Shown piece by piece: positions 13,260 through 24,235 of a stretch of 64,000 bases of DNA (positions within the stretch are counted from its first letter, which is position 1; each line of letters opens with the position of its first letter). The notes under the pieces are model-generated. The model was not told where the DNA came from. It made no database searches and saw only the letters and a list, made by a program, of their open reading frames with translations. The stretch comes from Amaranthus tricolor (taxonomy: Eukaryota > Streptophyta > Magnoliopsida > Caryophyllales > Amaranthaceae), in assembly GCF_026212465.1 (NCBI RefSeq), contig NC_080048.1, positions 29,496,331 to 29,560,330 of the forward strand, in the 5' to 3' direction. Made by a program: the position numbers and the translations under genes.

Positions 13260-14465
13260 TAAAAAAGCACAACCCGCTTGATTCAATCCGTTGACCCGTC
13301 AATCCTCATTTTATTAGGCAGATCATAAAATCAAAAAAATTATAAGCTAAGGGTTAGATGCCCGACCCGCCTTAACCAAATCGGGTCATGGGCCACAAGA
13401 TAAATTATAACAGTACTCGTTAACCCGTTTAATGTATATTTTATTGTCAATTATTAACATTGTCTTTGAATTTGCGAAGGATTTGGAGGTTCTTTCTAGT
13501 GAAGCTATGGGAGTCTACTTCCTTATTGTCATCAAACGTCTTTGCAGACTCTTGATGCACCTTATTCACATTATGTTCTTGGTTCTTTTCACAGTCATCC
13601 ACACCAATGATATTTTGCCCATTATTAACTTGCCCAACTCTCTGATAAGTGATAACCCTTGTATTTCATTCTTTACGGTAACTTCTGGGGGCCCTTCTTT
13701 TTGTTTTTCTAAACAAGCAAGTGAATTCAATAATTTCTTGTTCAATGCTAAAAAATTCTCAACTATTCAATAATTTCAGGAATTTCTTGTTTAATACTCA
13801 TATATGTCGCAAATAAATCGGATACTCGATGTTCCGACCCGCTTTATCCGGGTATCCGGATAGATCGGGTTAGCACACTAGCCAATAAAATAGATACCCG
13901 ACTAACCTCCGGGTATCCGAAACACCAGGTACCCGACTAACCTCTAAGATTTTGTACTCTGTCAATGATGCTTATAAGTTTTTTCGATTATCAATGGCAC
14001 CCCCAACATTTAATGCTAGTAACAATCATTGCACTTTTGTAGTTTTGGCCGTTATCTATCTATTAATTTTGAAATTTAGCTAATCATGGTTAGTTTGTCT
14101 TCCATTATAAACCATGATTAATTCCTTTGCTTTCCCAACCTTTCTCCATCTTCAATTTTGCTCTTACCCTTCCTTTCCATCCATGACTTCCTCAAGATAC
14201 GCTTCATCTTCTGGTAGGGTGTATGCTGAAAGTTCTAGAAGGCCGCCTAGAACCTCAAATGTGAATTCCATTAAAGTTGGTGATAGCTGAGTTAGTAAAG
14301 GTGTTCATAACCGGGTACCCGACATTTCGGTTACTCGAGAAGCCGGGTACCCGAATAGTCAGGTAACTCATTTAACGGCCCGTGTCCCAACCCGATTAAT
14401 CTTGGTTACCTAATATTCGCGTACCCCAGATTAATCGGGTCGGGACACAGGTGCTCGGATACTGG
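13260..14465. repeat. Three ACCCG-rich degenerate repeat tracts, probable hAT subterminal sequence
   Basis: Tracts at about 13265-13430, 13825-13950 and 14290-14460 are dense in CCCGAC, CCGGGTACCCG and GGGTATCCGG words in both orientations. The last begins TAAAGGTGTTCATAACCGG, like the TAGGGGTGTTCA-type ends of the hAT-like elements at 40748 and 53084. Between them (13480-13770) lies a diverged stretch with no recognisable protein. Element boundaries could not be fixed. Confidence 0.45.
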
Positions 14466-15351
14466 CTTCTATAAAAACCCCAATATCTATTTTTTATATG
14501 GTTCTTATTTGCTCGGCTAAGATACATTAAGAAAAACTTGTAATTTTCATTTTTTAATGCCACATACTTCATCTTTTTGTTAAATTCTAAATTAGTATAT
14601 ATTTTAAATCCCATTCTTAACATCTTAATAATAATTGATCCTTAAACACAAATTAAGTATATTCATAGTTAGTCTACAGATAATTCAAATATAATTTCGA
14701 CTATTCACTAGTAGAAAAAAATTCATATGATGCGTGAGATATGTTGTAGTTCATAAGAGAAGCAGCATAAAATAGAAAAAAAAAACGAGTGAAAAAAATA
14801 ATAGACTATATGTTTTGGTTCCCCATAAAACTGCAGCATATAGTCTAACTTGTATTTAAAAAAAATAAAAATAGGTTATTTGCTGCGGTTCACTAAAAAT
14901 TGCAGCATTAAAGGAATTATAGGCTGCGGTTTTTAGTGAACCGCAGCAAATAACCTATTTTTATTTTTTTTTTAAAACGAGCCCCTTATTACATACTGTT
15001 TTATTGTCTTCTTCATTATGACATACCACTCAAGCTTTCTTCTTCTTCATTGTCTTCAAGCTTTCTTCATCTTCTTGAACCTAAATTCGACCTTTTCATC
15101 TTTATCTTCTCCAAGTACCACGTCTCATGCCTCACGAAATTCCGCCATTTTCTTGAACCTAAATTCCACCATTTCATCTTCATCTTCTCCAAGTACAAAC
15201 CCACGAAATGTCAACCTAAACCACAAAATTTCAACCCACCAAACTCCTTTAAGCTATTGTTTATGGTAATTTTATATTTCAATTTCCTCAGTATCTACAT
15301 TGAATGTTAGGGCTTAGTTTTTTTTTTTCCAAATGTTTGTGTACTAATGTT

Positions 15352-15370
15352 GTTGTTGTTGTTGTTGTTT
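15352..15370. repeat. (GTT)n microsatellite
   Basis: Short trinucleotide repeat within the CACTA leader. Confidence 0.85.
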
Positions 15371-15669
15371 TTCCATTGTAGGTTACATAACTTTCATTGT
15401 AGAGCACACCATTATCCTCTTAATCACAAAGTAATTTCTATTATTGTATCATGTTTTGTTATATTTTTAAGTAATTTCTTCATTTTATTTATGAATGTGT
15501 ATTTGTAGTTATTAAGTTTTACATTTATCATAATTTTTCTTATTAGTTTGTAAATTAGGGTTAATTAGGGTTTTTTATGGTTAAATGAATGAGTTGTTGA
15601 TATGAATGTTAATACAAGTTTATGAATGTGATTTTATTTTTATTTTTAATATGTTGTTAGTATTAGTTG

Positions 15670-15985
15670 CCAGAACCGCTTGGAACCGGAACCGTTTGCG
15701 ACAGGTTCCGAACCGCCCCGAACCGCGAAACCGTGAAACCGCCGGAAAAAAGTTGCCAGAACCGTGAAACCGCCGGAAAAAACCGTCATGAACCGGGTAA
15801 AAAACCCGCGGTTTGGAACAGGAACCGGTCCGGGAGAATCGGTCCAACGGTTCCATGGAACCGGTTCTGGAACCGGAACCGGAACCGGTCCAGTTGAACC
15901 GGCTCAACGGTTCCGTGGAACCGGAACCGGGACCGGTCCGGTTGAACCGGCCCACCGGTTCCATGGAATCGGTTCGCCAAAAGTT
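15670..15985. repeat. Left subterminal array of GGAACCGG-type words
   Basis: About 315 bases dense in AACCGGAACCGG, GGTTCCGTGG and related words in both orientations, much richer in GC than the surroundings. hAT transposases bind short subterminal repeats, so this is the likely binding array. Open frames here, rich in R, G, F and P, are by-products of the repeat and are not genes. Confidence 0.8.
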
Positions 15986-16240
15986 ACCGTTTATGACCGT
16001 TGAACTAGCCGTTGCATTTTTCATTATAAATACTCATCAATTTCAATCATTTTCATTCACAACTCATCTCTTCTCCTACTCTCTCTACTTACTCTCTCTA
16101 CTTAATTCTTTAATTACGCAATTATTCTCTTAATTAAATAATTAGTCTTTTAATTATTTCTTAATTTAGTTAGTTACATAATTAATTATTTATTTATTTC
16201 TTAATTCTATATTTCTATTATTACTTCAATATTATCAATC

Positions 16241-16606
16241 ATGTCTTCATTTTTGAAAAAAGCCACAAAAAAAGTTACTAAAGTGGCAAAATCATTGGGA
16301 GGTTCCAGTTCGTCCAAAAGAAAGGCCACTTCTACTCCGTCGGTATCAACAACACCTTCCATTAGTAATTATAATTATGAACATAATTATCCGGAAGGGT
16401 ACGACCCGGAGTTACATAATTATGCAGAAGAAATGGAAAGAGAAATACAAATTGATGAAGAAGAAGAACAAGAAGAGGAACCAACGACCCCAATTGGGAT
16501 AAATATATCTCGACAGTCATCAACAAGATCACATGAAGAACAAGGAGAACAACAACAACAAAGACAAGCTCGTGGTAAACGAGCCAATTTCCAAACTATC
16601 GGTTAG
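16241..16606 (+). pseudogene. hAT transposase, N-terminal segment
   Basis: Encodes a basic start (MSSFLKKATKKVTKVAK), a Ser/Thr-rich stretch, an acidic Glu-rich run, a Gln run and RGKRANF before a stop. This low-complexity leader is common upstream of the BED zinc finger in plant Ac-like hAT transposases. The BED finger and first half of the catalytic domain, which should follow, are absent. A segment around CCAATTTCCAAACTATCGGT is repeated at about 16587-16620 and 16697-16730, marking a rearrangement at the break. The ATG start is plausible (AT-rich leader, no upstream in-frame ATG nearby). Joining this segment to the next through the obvious GT..AG does not keep frame. Confidence 0.7.
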
Positions 16607-16749
16607 TTTTATAATTTTATTCTTCAAATTAATTAAACTTTAAATTATTTATTTATTTAATTATAGTTTTATAATTTTAAATTATTTAATTAAACTTTCA
16701 ATTTCCAAACTATCGGTTAGTTTTATAATTTTAAATTATTTAATTATAG

Positions 16750-17991
16750 TTTTATAGCTTATTACACATACGTTGTTGTGCGCATATAATTAACTTATCT
16801 TGCCAAGCAGGCATAAAACAATTAAGTGATTTATTAGAACCAATTAGGGATATAGTGAAATGGCTTAGGATCGGAAAGATAAAAAGACGATATAAACAAT
16901 TATGTGACCAATACCAACTTAAAAAAGTGTATTGGTCATTAGATACTCCTACACGTTGGGGCTCAACCAACGATTTATTAAGAAAGGCGATTGCTTATCG
17001 CCCAGTAATAACACAACTATATAGTGAGTGTACAGATAGTTTCATAGCTGATGACACTTGGGAATTAGCTATAGGTGTACATAACATATTAGAAGCGTAT
17101 GACCACGCGACTAAGATTTTTTCTTATGTTTATGAACCGAACGTTCACTTAGTAATAAGTGAATGTATTACTATTTTTTATCATCTCCTTAAATATACAC
17201 ATGAAGATACTAACCCAAAATTGAGGCCGATTCTTGCAGATATGATGGAAAAATGGCAAGCATATTTTACCGATTTTCCTTATATTTATGGAATCGCAAC
17301 CATTTTGGACCCACGTTTTAAAACTGAGGTCCTTACTAAAGTAATAGGATTTTATTACCAATCGTTAGATCGCCCGTCTACTGATGTACATAATTATGTA
17401 GGAACATGTCAAAAATATTTAGCAGAACTCTATGATTTTTACGCTAGTTTATATAACCCGAAACGCGATATGTCTAGGCGTGCTAGCGTTTCGGCACGTC
17501 CCTCTTACTATAATTCGGTAATAGCTAACATAATGACTCAAGATGATAGTTTTGTAGGATCATCTTCTTCTTCCTCGACCTCATATTTAGAACTAGATAG
17601 TTATCTTAAACATCACTTTGAAATAGACCAAAGTATCTATGATATTTTGGAGTGGTGGAAAGAAAAATCTGTTAAATTTCCCATTTTATCGAGAATTGCA
17701 AAGGATATCCTTGCAATTCCCGCGTCAACAATTGCGTCGGAGTCTGCTTTTAGTGCAGGTAGAAGAGTTTTGGACGAAAAGCGATCTCGTCTTGCTCCAC
17801 ATAGTATTCAAATATGTGTTTGCAAGAAAGATTGGGATCAAGCGGAGATTCGAACACAAGGACTAAGGAATGATGATGATCAAGACGACGATGATGATCC
17901 ATGGATGATGATGGATACATCTGCATCATCGTCAGGAGGAGAGTCAGCGGAAGCATCTAATCAACCACATGATGATGACGAAGACGAATAG
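16750..17991 (+). CDS. hAT transposase, C-terminal half (Ac-like)
   Basis: Open for 413 codons, starting just after a TTATAG that could be a splice acceptor. It contains the family motif RCCAHIINLSCQAG near its start, then the TPTRWGSTNDLL block, the ILDPRFK block typical of the DUF4413 region, and the C-terminal hAT dimerisation domain (LELDSYLKHHFEID, ILEWWKEK, FPILSRIAKDILAIPAS, ASESAFSAGRRVLDEKRS). The tail is acidic and Ser/Asp-rich. The dimerisation part is intact, but the BED finger and upstream catalytic residues are missing from the element, so it cannot be a full transposase. It might still make a dimerising fragment. Translation at the GTG at 16855 would be arbitrary; the similarity extends upstream of it. 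Confidence 0.85.
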   Translation, partial: FYSLLHIRCCAHIINLSCQAGIKQLSDLLEPIRDIVKWLRIGKIKRRYKQLCDQYQLKKVYWSLDTPTRWGSTNDLLRKAIAYRPVITQLYSECTDSFIADDTWELAIGVHNILEAYDHATKIFSYVYEPNVHLVISECITIFYHLLKYTHEDTNPKLRPILADMMEKWQAYFTDFPYIYGIATILDPRFKTEVLTKVIGFYYQSLDRPSTDVHNYVGTCQKYLAELYDFYASLYNPKRDMSRRASVSARPSYYNSVIANIMTQDDSFVGSSSSSSTSYLELDSYLKHHFEIDQSIYDILEWWKEKSVKFPILSRIAKDILAIPASTIASESAFSAGRRVLDEKRSRLAPHSIQICVCKKDWDQAEIRTQGLRNDDDQDDDDDPWMMMDTSASSSGGESAEASNQPHDDDEDE

Positions 17992-18342
17992 GATCAATCC
18001 GACAAACGACAATGATAAATCAACATTCAACAACTATAAATAAAAGGTATGACAAAGAACTACGTGGGCTTTGATTCCTTCGGGATACGTAGGCAGCTTA
18101 GTATTCATTTGGGTACTAGGTTCAATTCCATTTTCTCCCTCTTTTTTTATTAATCATCTTTATCGACATTATCATTGATTCGTTTCTTATTAATTTATTT
18201 TTTTCATTCTTTTTAGTAAATATTTCAATAACGATGACAACTTGACATGCAATGAATTTCGCTAATAATCAAGTAATCATCAAAGGTACGTCCGCGATAT
18301 TATAGTATTTTTTTATTATATAAATATTTAAAGAAAAAATAA

Positions 18343-18526
18343 AAATGGAACCGATGGTCCGACCCGCCCGTCCCGTGAGTTGGAACCGCCGGAACCGCCT
18401 CATGAACCGCCAAGGAACCGTTTGGAACCGCCCGGAACCGGAACCGTTCGCGACAGGTTCCAAATGGAACCGGAACCGGGTGGAACTGGAATGGAACCGG
18501 ACCAACCCGGACCGTGGCCATGCCTA
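18343..18526. repeat. Right subterminal array and terminus of the hAT element
   Basis: About 180 bases of GGAACCG/CGGTTCC words mirroring the left array, ending GGCCATGCCTA. The less repetitive 18060-18130 just upstream contains TTCGGGATACGTAGGCAGC, a motif I have met in other plant repeats. Confidence 0.78.
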
Positions 18527-18789
18527 GTTGTTAGTATGAATGTTAATTATGGTTATTAGAATAAACATCATTTGGATAATTTAAAAACAGTTGTATTATT
18601 ATTACGGTTAATTAGGGTTAAAACAATGTTGTTATTAGGATATACATATTTTTGAACAATTTATAGATTATGAAGGTTAAGTATTGTAAATTAGGGTTAA
18701 ATGAATGGTTATTACTTAGTTTTGTGGTTAATTAGGGTTAAACATATAGTGATTATTAATTTGTTTTTGAATTAATTAATCACACTTGA

Positions 18790-19315
18790 ATGACAAAAGA
18801 TCGTTCTTGGATGTATGAAAGCATTGAATCTTCATAATTTATTAATGGCGTATTAGAATTTTGTAGTATTACCGTTGAACATCAAGTTAAGACGGGGGGA
18901 GTTGGTTTTTGTTGCCCATGTATCAAGTGTGGCAATGTATCAAAGGTAAATATTGTTGATATCCTTAGGGAGCGAATACTTCGACGTGGGTTTAGGCCTC
19001 AATATCATGTTTAGGTTTGGCATGGTGAGGAGGGAGTTTACAAAGAAAAAAGTGTTGTTAAGGATGTCAATGAGGATGTAGATCGTGTTAATAGGTATGA
19101 AACAGATGAAGAGAATGTCGATGAGTATGTAGATCGTGTTGATGAGATGATGGAGGGGGTCGTGGATGAGTTAGGAAAACGTCCTCGTGTTTTTGACTTG
19201 TTGACAAAGGCTTCTCAAAAACCTTTGTACCCTAGATGTAAAAAGTTCACAAAACTAACATCTATGTTGAGAATTTTCAAAATTAAGTCAAAGTTCAATT
19301 GGAGTGATGATAATC
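18790..19315 (+). pseudogene. CACTA element 1 tnp2 transposase, N-terminal fragment
   Basis: Starts ATG ACA AAA GAT CGT and encodes MTKDRSWMYESIE, the usual opening of CACTA tnp2 proteins (transposase-associated domain). It continues with a CPCIKCGN zinc-ligand block, RRGFRPQYHV and WHGEEG, then an Asp/Glu/Val-rich linker, and finally LYPRCKKFTKLTSMLR at the start of the tnp2 catalytic family domain. In-frame stops occur near codon 15 and before WHGEEG, and the sequence ends near 19315 at the junction with LTR-element DNA. It is broken and truncated. In the related element 2 the same start is followed by an internal deletion. Confidence 0.8.
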
Positions 19316-20267
19316 GGTTTCTAGCACGTCGTAATACTAAGATTCTAGTTATGCAAACAATATTTATAAAAACACCTTATACAACTATAACGAGTATAGA
19401 GGTAAGTCGGGGATTGAACTACGAGGACAAAGCTAGCAAGACTAAGGACTTGACGTAGATGGGTTAAAGGATGAGAAGGTATATGGGCTAAACTGTGAAA
19501 GCAAATAACAAGCAAATATAAAGATGACTAGAAACGATAATAGATTAATGGGGATGGTGAGGATTCACCCTAGGTCGGTTTCTACGATCTCATGGAAAGC
19601 TAGGTCAAGGGAGATCAAACGATGATCGATCGAGACACTCAAGATAGCGAGGGAAGTTTGTGACCTTATAAGCCACACCAACGACCCATAATCGCCCTAT
19701 GTCTCTTAAAGAATGGAAGGTTTAGATTCGAATCGAATATCAATCAATCAATCAACAATAACCTCAACCCTAACCTAACACATGAAGAACAAGCACCAAA
19801 CCTAGGGTTTCACGAAACCACAACCCCCAAGGGAACTATTCAAATATGCTAAAGACTACTAAAACAAAGCAAATAAATAAGAACATGATTGAAAGCATTA
19901 AGGGCAAGAAGTAAACAAGGGTGAAAGCAATAAATGAAACTAAGAACTACTCTACAAAACAATATTGAAGAGCAAGTAAACAATAAATGAAGCAAATACT
20001 CAAAGAAAATGTAAAGAAAGCAATAAAGAACAAAAAATGAAAATATTGAAAGACAAGAAAGCAATAAAGGAAGTAATAAACTTACATAAACCAAAACTTG
20101 AATGAAAGGAACAAAAGGAATGTAAAGATACAAGACTTTAATGTAAATGAGAAAGCAATAAATTCTAAGCTAGGGCATAAATAAAGAAGAGGAAATCAAT
20201 AAGTGATGTTCTATGTTGAGAGGGAATCTCTCAAAGCAGGCATGAACATTACATTCAGAATAAGGGG

Positions 20268-20276
20268 TATTTATAG
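20268..20276 (-). promoter_or_regulatory. Candidate TATA box of the retroelement LTR
   Basis: Minus strand CTATAAATA followed by CCCC, at a suitable place within the LTR to start retroelement transcription toward lower coordinates. Confidence 0.5.
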
Positions 20277-20360
20277 CCTAAAAGAGTTGTGCCCTAAAAG
20301 CCCTAAAGATAACCCTTGGATTTAACTTACGAAGAATCGAACAGTGCACACTAGTGGAAA

Positions 20361-20570
20361 ACAACATATCTGTTGCGTGACATTTGCTACTTTTTTTTAG
20401 CAAATGCAGCATTAAATAGCATAAAATAATTAGGAAATAAAAAGATCAAATGTTGCGGTTTCTTGATGCCCAACACAAATAACATCTTTATAGGCTCCGA
20501 TTTTTTTTGGCCCGCAGCAAATAAGTCCTAATATGCTGCGGTTCCTTGTTGCCCTCAGCAAATAACTCTC
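20361..20570. repeat. Left subterminal repeats of CACTA element 2
   Basis: Degenerate copies of TGCTGCGGTT / AACCGCAGCA (for example near 20453 and 20536). They correspond to the denser right array and likely bind the transposase-associated protein. Confidence 0.65.
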
Positions 20571-21555
20571 TCATAAATAACAAACCTGCATTTTAACGTT
20601 CCATTTTCATAAACCCTTATACTGTTGCATAAACCCACGAAAACACACGCACTATTACATCATCTTTTTCTTCTTCTTTAAGCTTCAATTATTCTTCAAA
20701 CCCACAAAATTTCATCATCTTCATCTTCATCTTACTACTGTTTTAAGGGTTTTTTAATATATAAGCACTGTCTTCATCTTCATCATGTTACTGTCTTCAT
20801 CTTTAAACCCACGAAAAAATTTTCTTCTTCTTCACTGTCTTCATTCTTCTTCTTCTTCTTCTTCATTTGCTTTAAAAACCCACGAAAAAGTTCAAGGTAT
20901 TTCGGTTTCATTTGGTTTTTGTTTTTTGTTTTCATTTTTTTTAGAAATGGTTACAATTACTAATTTTGTTTTTCTTGTTTCATTATAGGTCACATTGTAG
21001 CTATTCTTCATCTAGATACACAAGGTAATTTCTTTTGATACCAATTTTCATTGTTTTTTAAAATTTTAGGGTTAAATGATGTTGTTTATTATTTATAGTT
21101 TAAATGTGATTTTATTTAGAATGTATTAGTTCTTAATATTACATTTGTCCAAGTTTATATTATTAGTATGTTAATTATTTTGTTTTATATGTATGAATAT
21201 CAATATGAATGTATGTTAATTAGTTGTCCAAATTTATGTATGTGATTTTATTTTTATTGTTTTTATATGACGTTAGTATTAGTTGTTAGTATGAATGTTA
21301 ATAATGGTTATTAGAATAAATATAATTTGGACAATTTAAAAAAAGTTGTATTATTATTAGGGTTAATTAGGGTTAAAACAATTTTGTTATTAGAATATAC
21401 ATATTTTTTGATCAATTTATAGATTATAAAGGTTAATTATTGTAAATTAGGGTTAAATGAATGATTATTACTTAATTTTGTGGTTAATTAGGGTTAAGTA
21501 CATATGTTAAAAAGTGATTATTAATTTTATTTTGAATTAATTAATCACACTTAGG

Positions 21556-21985
21556 ATGACAAAAGCTCGTTCTTGGATGTATGGAAGCATTGAATTGTCA
21601 AAACATCAAGTTTAGGACGGAGGGAGTTGGTTTTTATTGCCCATGTGTTAAGTGTAGCAATGTATCAAAGGTAGATAGTGTTGACATCCTTAGTGATCTA
21701 TAATTTGCCGCCTTGGTTATATATGAAGCGTAATACGTTTCGCTTCTTATCTCAGGTCCTAAACAACCTAGCAATCACATAGATGTATATCTTGCACCTC
21801 TCATTGAAGATTTGAGAAAGATGTAGGATGAAGGAGTTTTCGTGTTTGATGCATTTGCTAACAAGGAGTTCACCTTGCATGCAATGCTTTTATGCACCGT
21901 TAATGATTTTCCGGCATATGGCAACTTATCAGGGTATAAGAATCCAAAGGGCTCTATGAGAGAGATCGGTTCCTCATCAAAGGTG
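21556..21985 (+). pseudogene. CACTA element 2 tnp2 transposase remnant
   Basis: Opens like the element 1 copy (MTKARSWMYGSIE at 21556), with the cysteine block (CPCVKCSN) reached only after a deletion. It then jumps to the middle of the tnp2 domain: NLPPWLYMKR near 21705, then GPKQPSNHIDVYLAPLIEDL near 21755, a stop, and FDAFANKEFTLHAMLLCTVN, DFPAYGNLSGY to about 21940. Frameshifts and a stop separate the blocks. DFPAYGNLSG is the best-known tnp2 signature. The last block reads on in frame into the protease-like sequence (open from 21842 to 22240), so the deletion has fused the two. Confidence 0.8.
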
Positions 21986-22029
21986 TCAACTGGTTCAAAG
22001 TCGGTGGCAATCACTCCAATTTTGACTGA

Positions 22030-23615
22030 TGCGGAGCTAGTAGATCTGTCTCAAGATTGCAAATGGCTACACACATGTGCATCTCGCATACGTGAGGAGG
22101 ACCCAATCGTTCTACCCCTGAAGAAGGAAAAATTCTGCTTTGTTGAAAGCCCTTTTGTAATTATTGGTCCTAGTGACATTAGGCAATTTTTGAGAGGAGA
22201 CATGTTGAATGTAGCTCTTATCCATGTCTACATGAGATGATGTTCATTATCTTACAATTTAAGCATTATTGTTTGATTGTTTTAATAACCGAATTACTGA
22301 CAAAGTTTTCTTATTCGTGAGTTTAGTGCAGCTTACGAGGAGCTAAATTCTTGCGAACCTCCAATAAAAATTGGATGGTTTTGTCCTGAATCCATTTCGG
22401 GTACTAAAAGCGTAAGTGATCCAGATGACATCAAAGCATACATTGAGACTGCTTTAAATAATTCCCTTGCATCTAAACACACGTTCATTCTGGCTCCATA
22501 TGTGGAAAAGTAAGTTTTATTTTTGAAATAGAACTTATCTTTTGATTTTTAAGTTCACATATTCTCTAATTTTTAGATTTTAAATTTGCATTTGTAGTTT
22601 GCATTGGATACTTTTGCTCATATGTTCTTTAACGAATATTGTGCATGTCTTCGACTCATTACATAAAGCTCAAAACCCGCCTCGCAACACAAAATTCAAA
22701 GCCTTTCTGAATGCGTAATTTTATAAATTTTACCAATTGCATTTAAGTGTTATATATATATATAAATAGTTTTACATTAATATTATTACATGCATTAATA
22801 TATAAATAATTATACTTTTCTCATGCGTTTCAGCACAATGAAGAAAGTGTGTGGAGAAATGGGATCGATATCCAGAGCCACATATCCGAAATGGAAAGCA
22901 GTAAAGGAACACAACACTATTCGAAATACGTTTCATTTAAGCGTTTTTGACACTTTTGCGCATAAAGTGGCTCAAACTTGGTTGTTTTTGCACGAAACTT
23001 GGCACACAACACTATTTGGTATATATAATTGTGTTGAAATGGTTAGAATAGAAAATCATAGTCATATGCTTGAAATTACGTGCTAAGTTGCGATTTTAAG
23101 GGTTTTTAAGCGTTTTTGGCACTTTCGCACATTAAGTAGCTCAAACTTGGTTTATTTTGTGCGAAACTTGGCACACAACACTATTTGGTAAATATTTTTG
23201 TGTTGAAATGGTTAGAATTAAAAATCATAGTCATATGCTTGAAATTACGTGCTAAGTTGCGATTTTAAGGGTTTTTAAGCGTTTTTGGCACTAACATCTA
23301 TTTTCTCTTACTGCTTTCGACAAGATAATAGCGTTGATTGCGGCTACTACACTCTCAAATATATGGACGATCTCTTACAAGCCAGGAAGAAAGTTGGAGT
23401 CGAAAATATTGATGCCGTAAGTATTTGTTACGTTCTTAAATTATAATATTATATGTTTACTATTAGTAAAATCTATATAAACTTTTTTAATTATTTCATA
23501 TAATACTATAGGTTTTATAAGACACTCCAAGGGAAACACGCACTTTGAGAATGCGGAATTGCATGAATTGAAAGACAAGATTGTCGTGTATCTTGCTAAT
23601 TTACGTGTTTGGTAA
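22030..23615 (+). CDS. Ulp1/C48-like cysteine protease gene carried by CACTA element 2 (multi-exon, possibly degenerate)
   Basis: Blocks resembling the plant Ulp1-type (C48) protease domain often found in CACTA and MULE elements, split by introns. They are [19 protein letters not shown] to [10 protein letters not shown] (to about 22240); [20 protein letters not shown] to FILAPYVEN (about 22335-22510); HWILLL with VFDSLHK (22598-22719); KKVCGEMG (from about 22833); [18 protein letters not shown] (23325-23418); and [15 protein letters not shown] with a stop at 23613-23615. The His codon is at 22602, Asp at 22653 and Cys at 23339, so the catalytic triad is kept. GTAAGT at 22511 to TTGTAG at 22597, and GTAATT to TTTCAG before 22834, join in frame. 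The fourth intron junction and a TGA at the end of the first block do not close cleanly, so function is uncertain. Confidence 0.68.
22939..23292. repeat. 169-bp tandem duplication inside the protease gene
   Basis: Two near-identical 169-bp copies (22939-23107 and 23108-23276), each starting AAGCGTTTTT and containing GCACACAACACTATTTGG, plus a 16-base third start. It lies between the fourth exon block and the DCGYY exon and lengthens that intron. Confidence 0.9.
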
Positions 23616-23657
23616 CTAATGTAATTAGTTTAGATTTAGAACTTTTGTATATGTATA

Positions 23658-23784
<127 letters not shown>

Positions 23785-23954
23785 TTGTTTATTACGTATT
23801 ATATATACAATCGAGAGTGTATATATATATATTAGATAGTGATTATTGGTGATAATTGGTGATTATATATATATTTGCAATATTGTTTATTACATTGTAC
23901 ATTATCATTGGTTTATTTATAAAATGAAAAAAATAAAAATATATATATGTATAT

Positions 23955-24235
23955 ATGCTATATGCTGTGGTTCTCCCAAAACCGCAGCATACAGTGTATT
24001 TTTTTATTTTAAAAAAACACACTATATGCTGCGATTTTAGGAGAACCGCAGCATATAATCTTTTTTTTTAAATCAAAAAATACACTATATGATGCGGTTC
24101 CCTGAAAACCGCAGCATATAGTGCATTTTTGTGTTGTGGTTTTAAACCGCAACATTTAAAATAGGTCATATACTACTATCCCTAATGCTTGGGGTCAAAA
24201 CCGCAAAATATTATGGCCAAAAAACCGCAGCAAAT
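23955..24235. repeat. Right subterminal repeats of CACTA element 2
   Basis: At least six copies of a TATGCTGCGGTT..AACCGCAGCATA arrangement, several as hairpins about 30-40 bases long (for example 23958-23992, 24021-24056 and 24091-24121). This fits subterminal transposase-binding arrays of CACTA elements. Confidence 0.8.

Larger units (their letters stand above)
15670..18526 (+). mobile_element. hAT transposon nested in CACTA element 1, internally deleted
   Basis: A GC-rich left subterminal array, a split transposase gene and a right subterminal array form one element. The right end reads GGCCATGCCTA, i.e. TAGGCATGGCC on the other strand, the TAG-GG-TG style terminus shared by other copies here. 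CACTA element 2 shows the unoccupied target near 21280 (GTATTAGTTGTTAGTATG). Against it the right flank starts GTTGTTAG, the expected 8-bp duplication. The left flank keeps only GTTG and then jumps to CCAGAACC, so about 13 bases (the rest of the duplication plus the first bases of the left terminus) appear lost. Without an intact left end the copy is probably immobile. Confidence 0.85.
14706..19315 (+). mobile_element. CACTA element 1, right-truncated and interrupted by a hAT element
   Basis: The left end starts CACTAGTAGAAAAAAATTC, a typical CACTA terminus. It is followed by the subterminal word TGCTGCGGTT and its complement (14870-14950, including an inverted pair around TTTTTAGTGAACCGCAGCA). 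Downstream is a leader at about 15000-15660, then the hAT insertion, then the leader again (18527-18789) and the start of a tnp2 transposase. The order and sequence match CACTA element 2 (20349-24254), so the two are relatives. The right end is missing: coding sequence stops matching near 19315, where LTR sequence begins. Confidence 0.82.

Noticed and set aside
13432..13773. 113-codon open frame, hydrophobic
   Set aside because: No recognisable domain, flanked by ACCCG tracts; the opposite strand looked no better, so no gene is called.
15545..15575. TTAGGGTTAATTAGGGTT, telomere-like
   Set aside because: Only scattered near-copies in the CACTA leader (also near 18610 and 21360); no tandem TTTAGGG array.
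15620..16133. Overlapping open frames on both strands rich in R, G, F, P and T
   Set aside because: They translate the GGAACCGG subterminal array of the hAT element in several frames; repeat by-products, not proteins.
18269..18527. Arg/Pro/Val-rich open frames on both strands
   Set aside because: Same cause, the right subterminal array.
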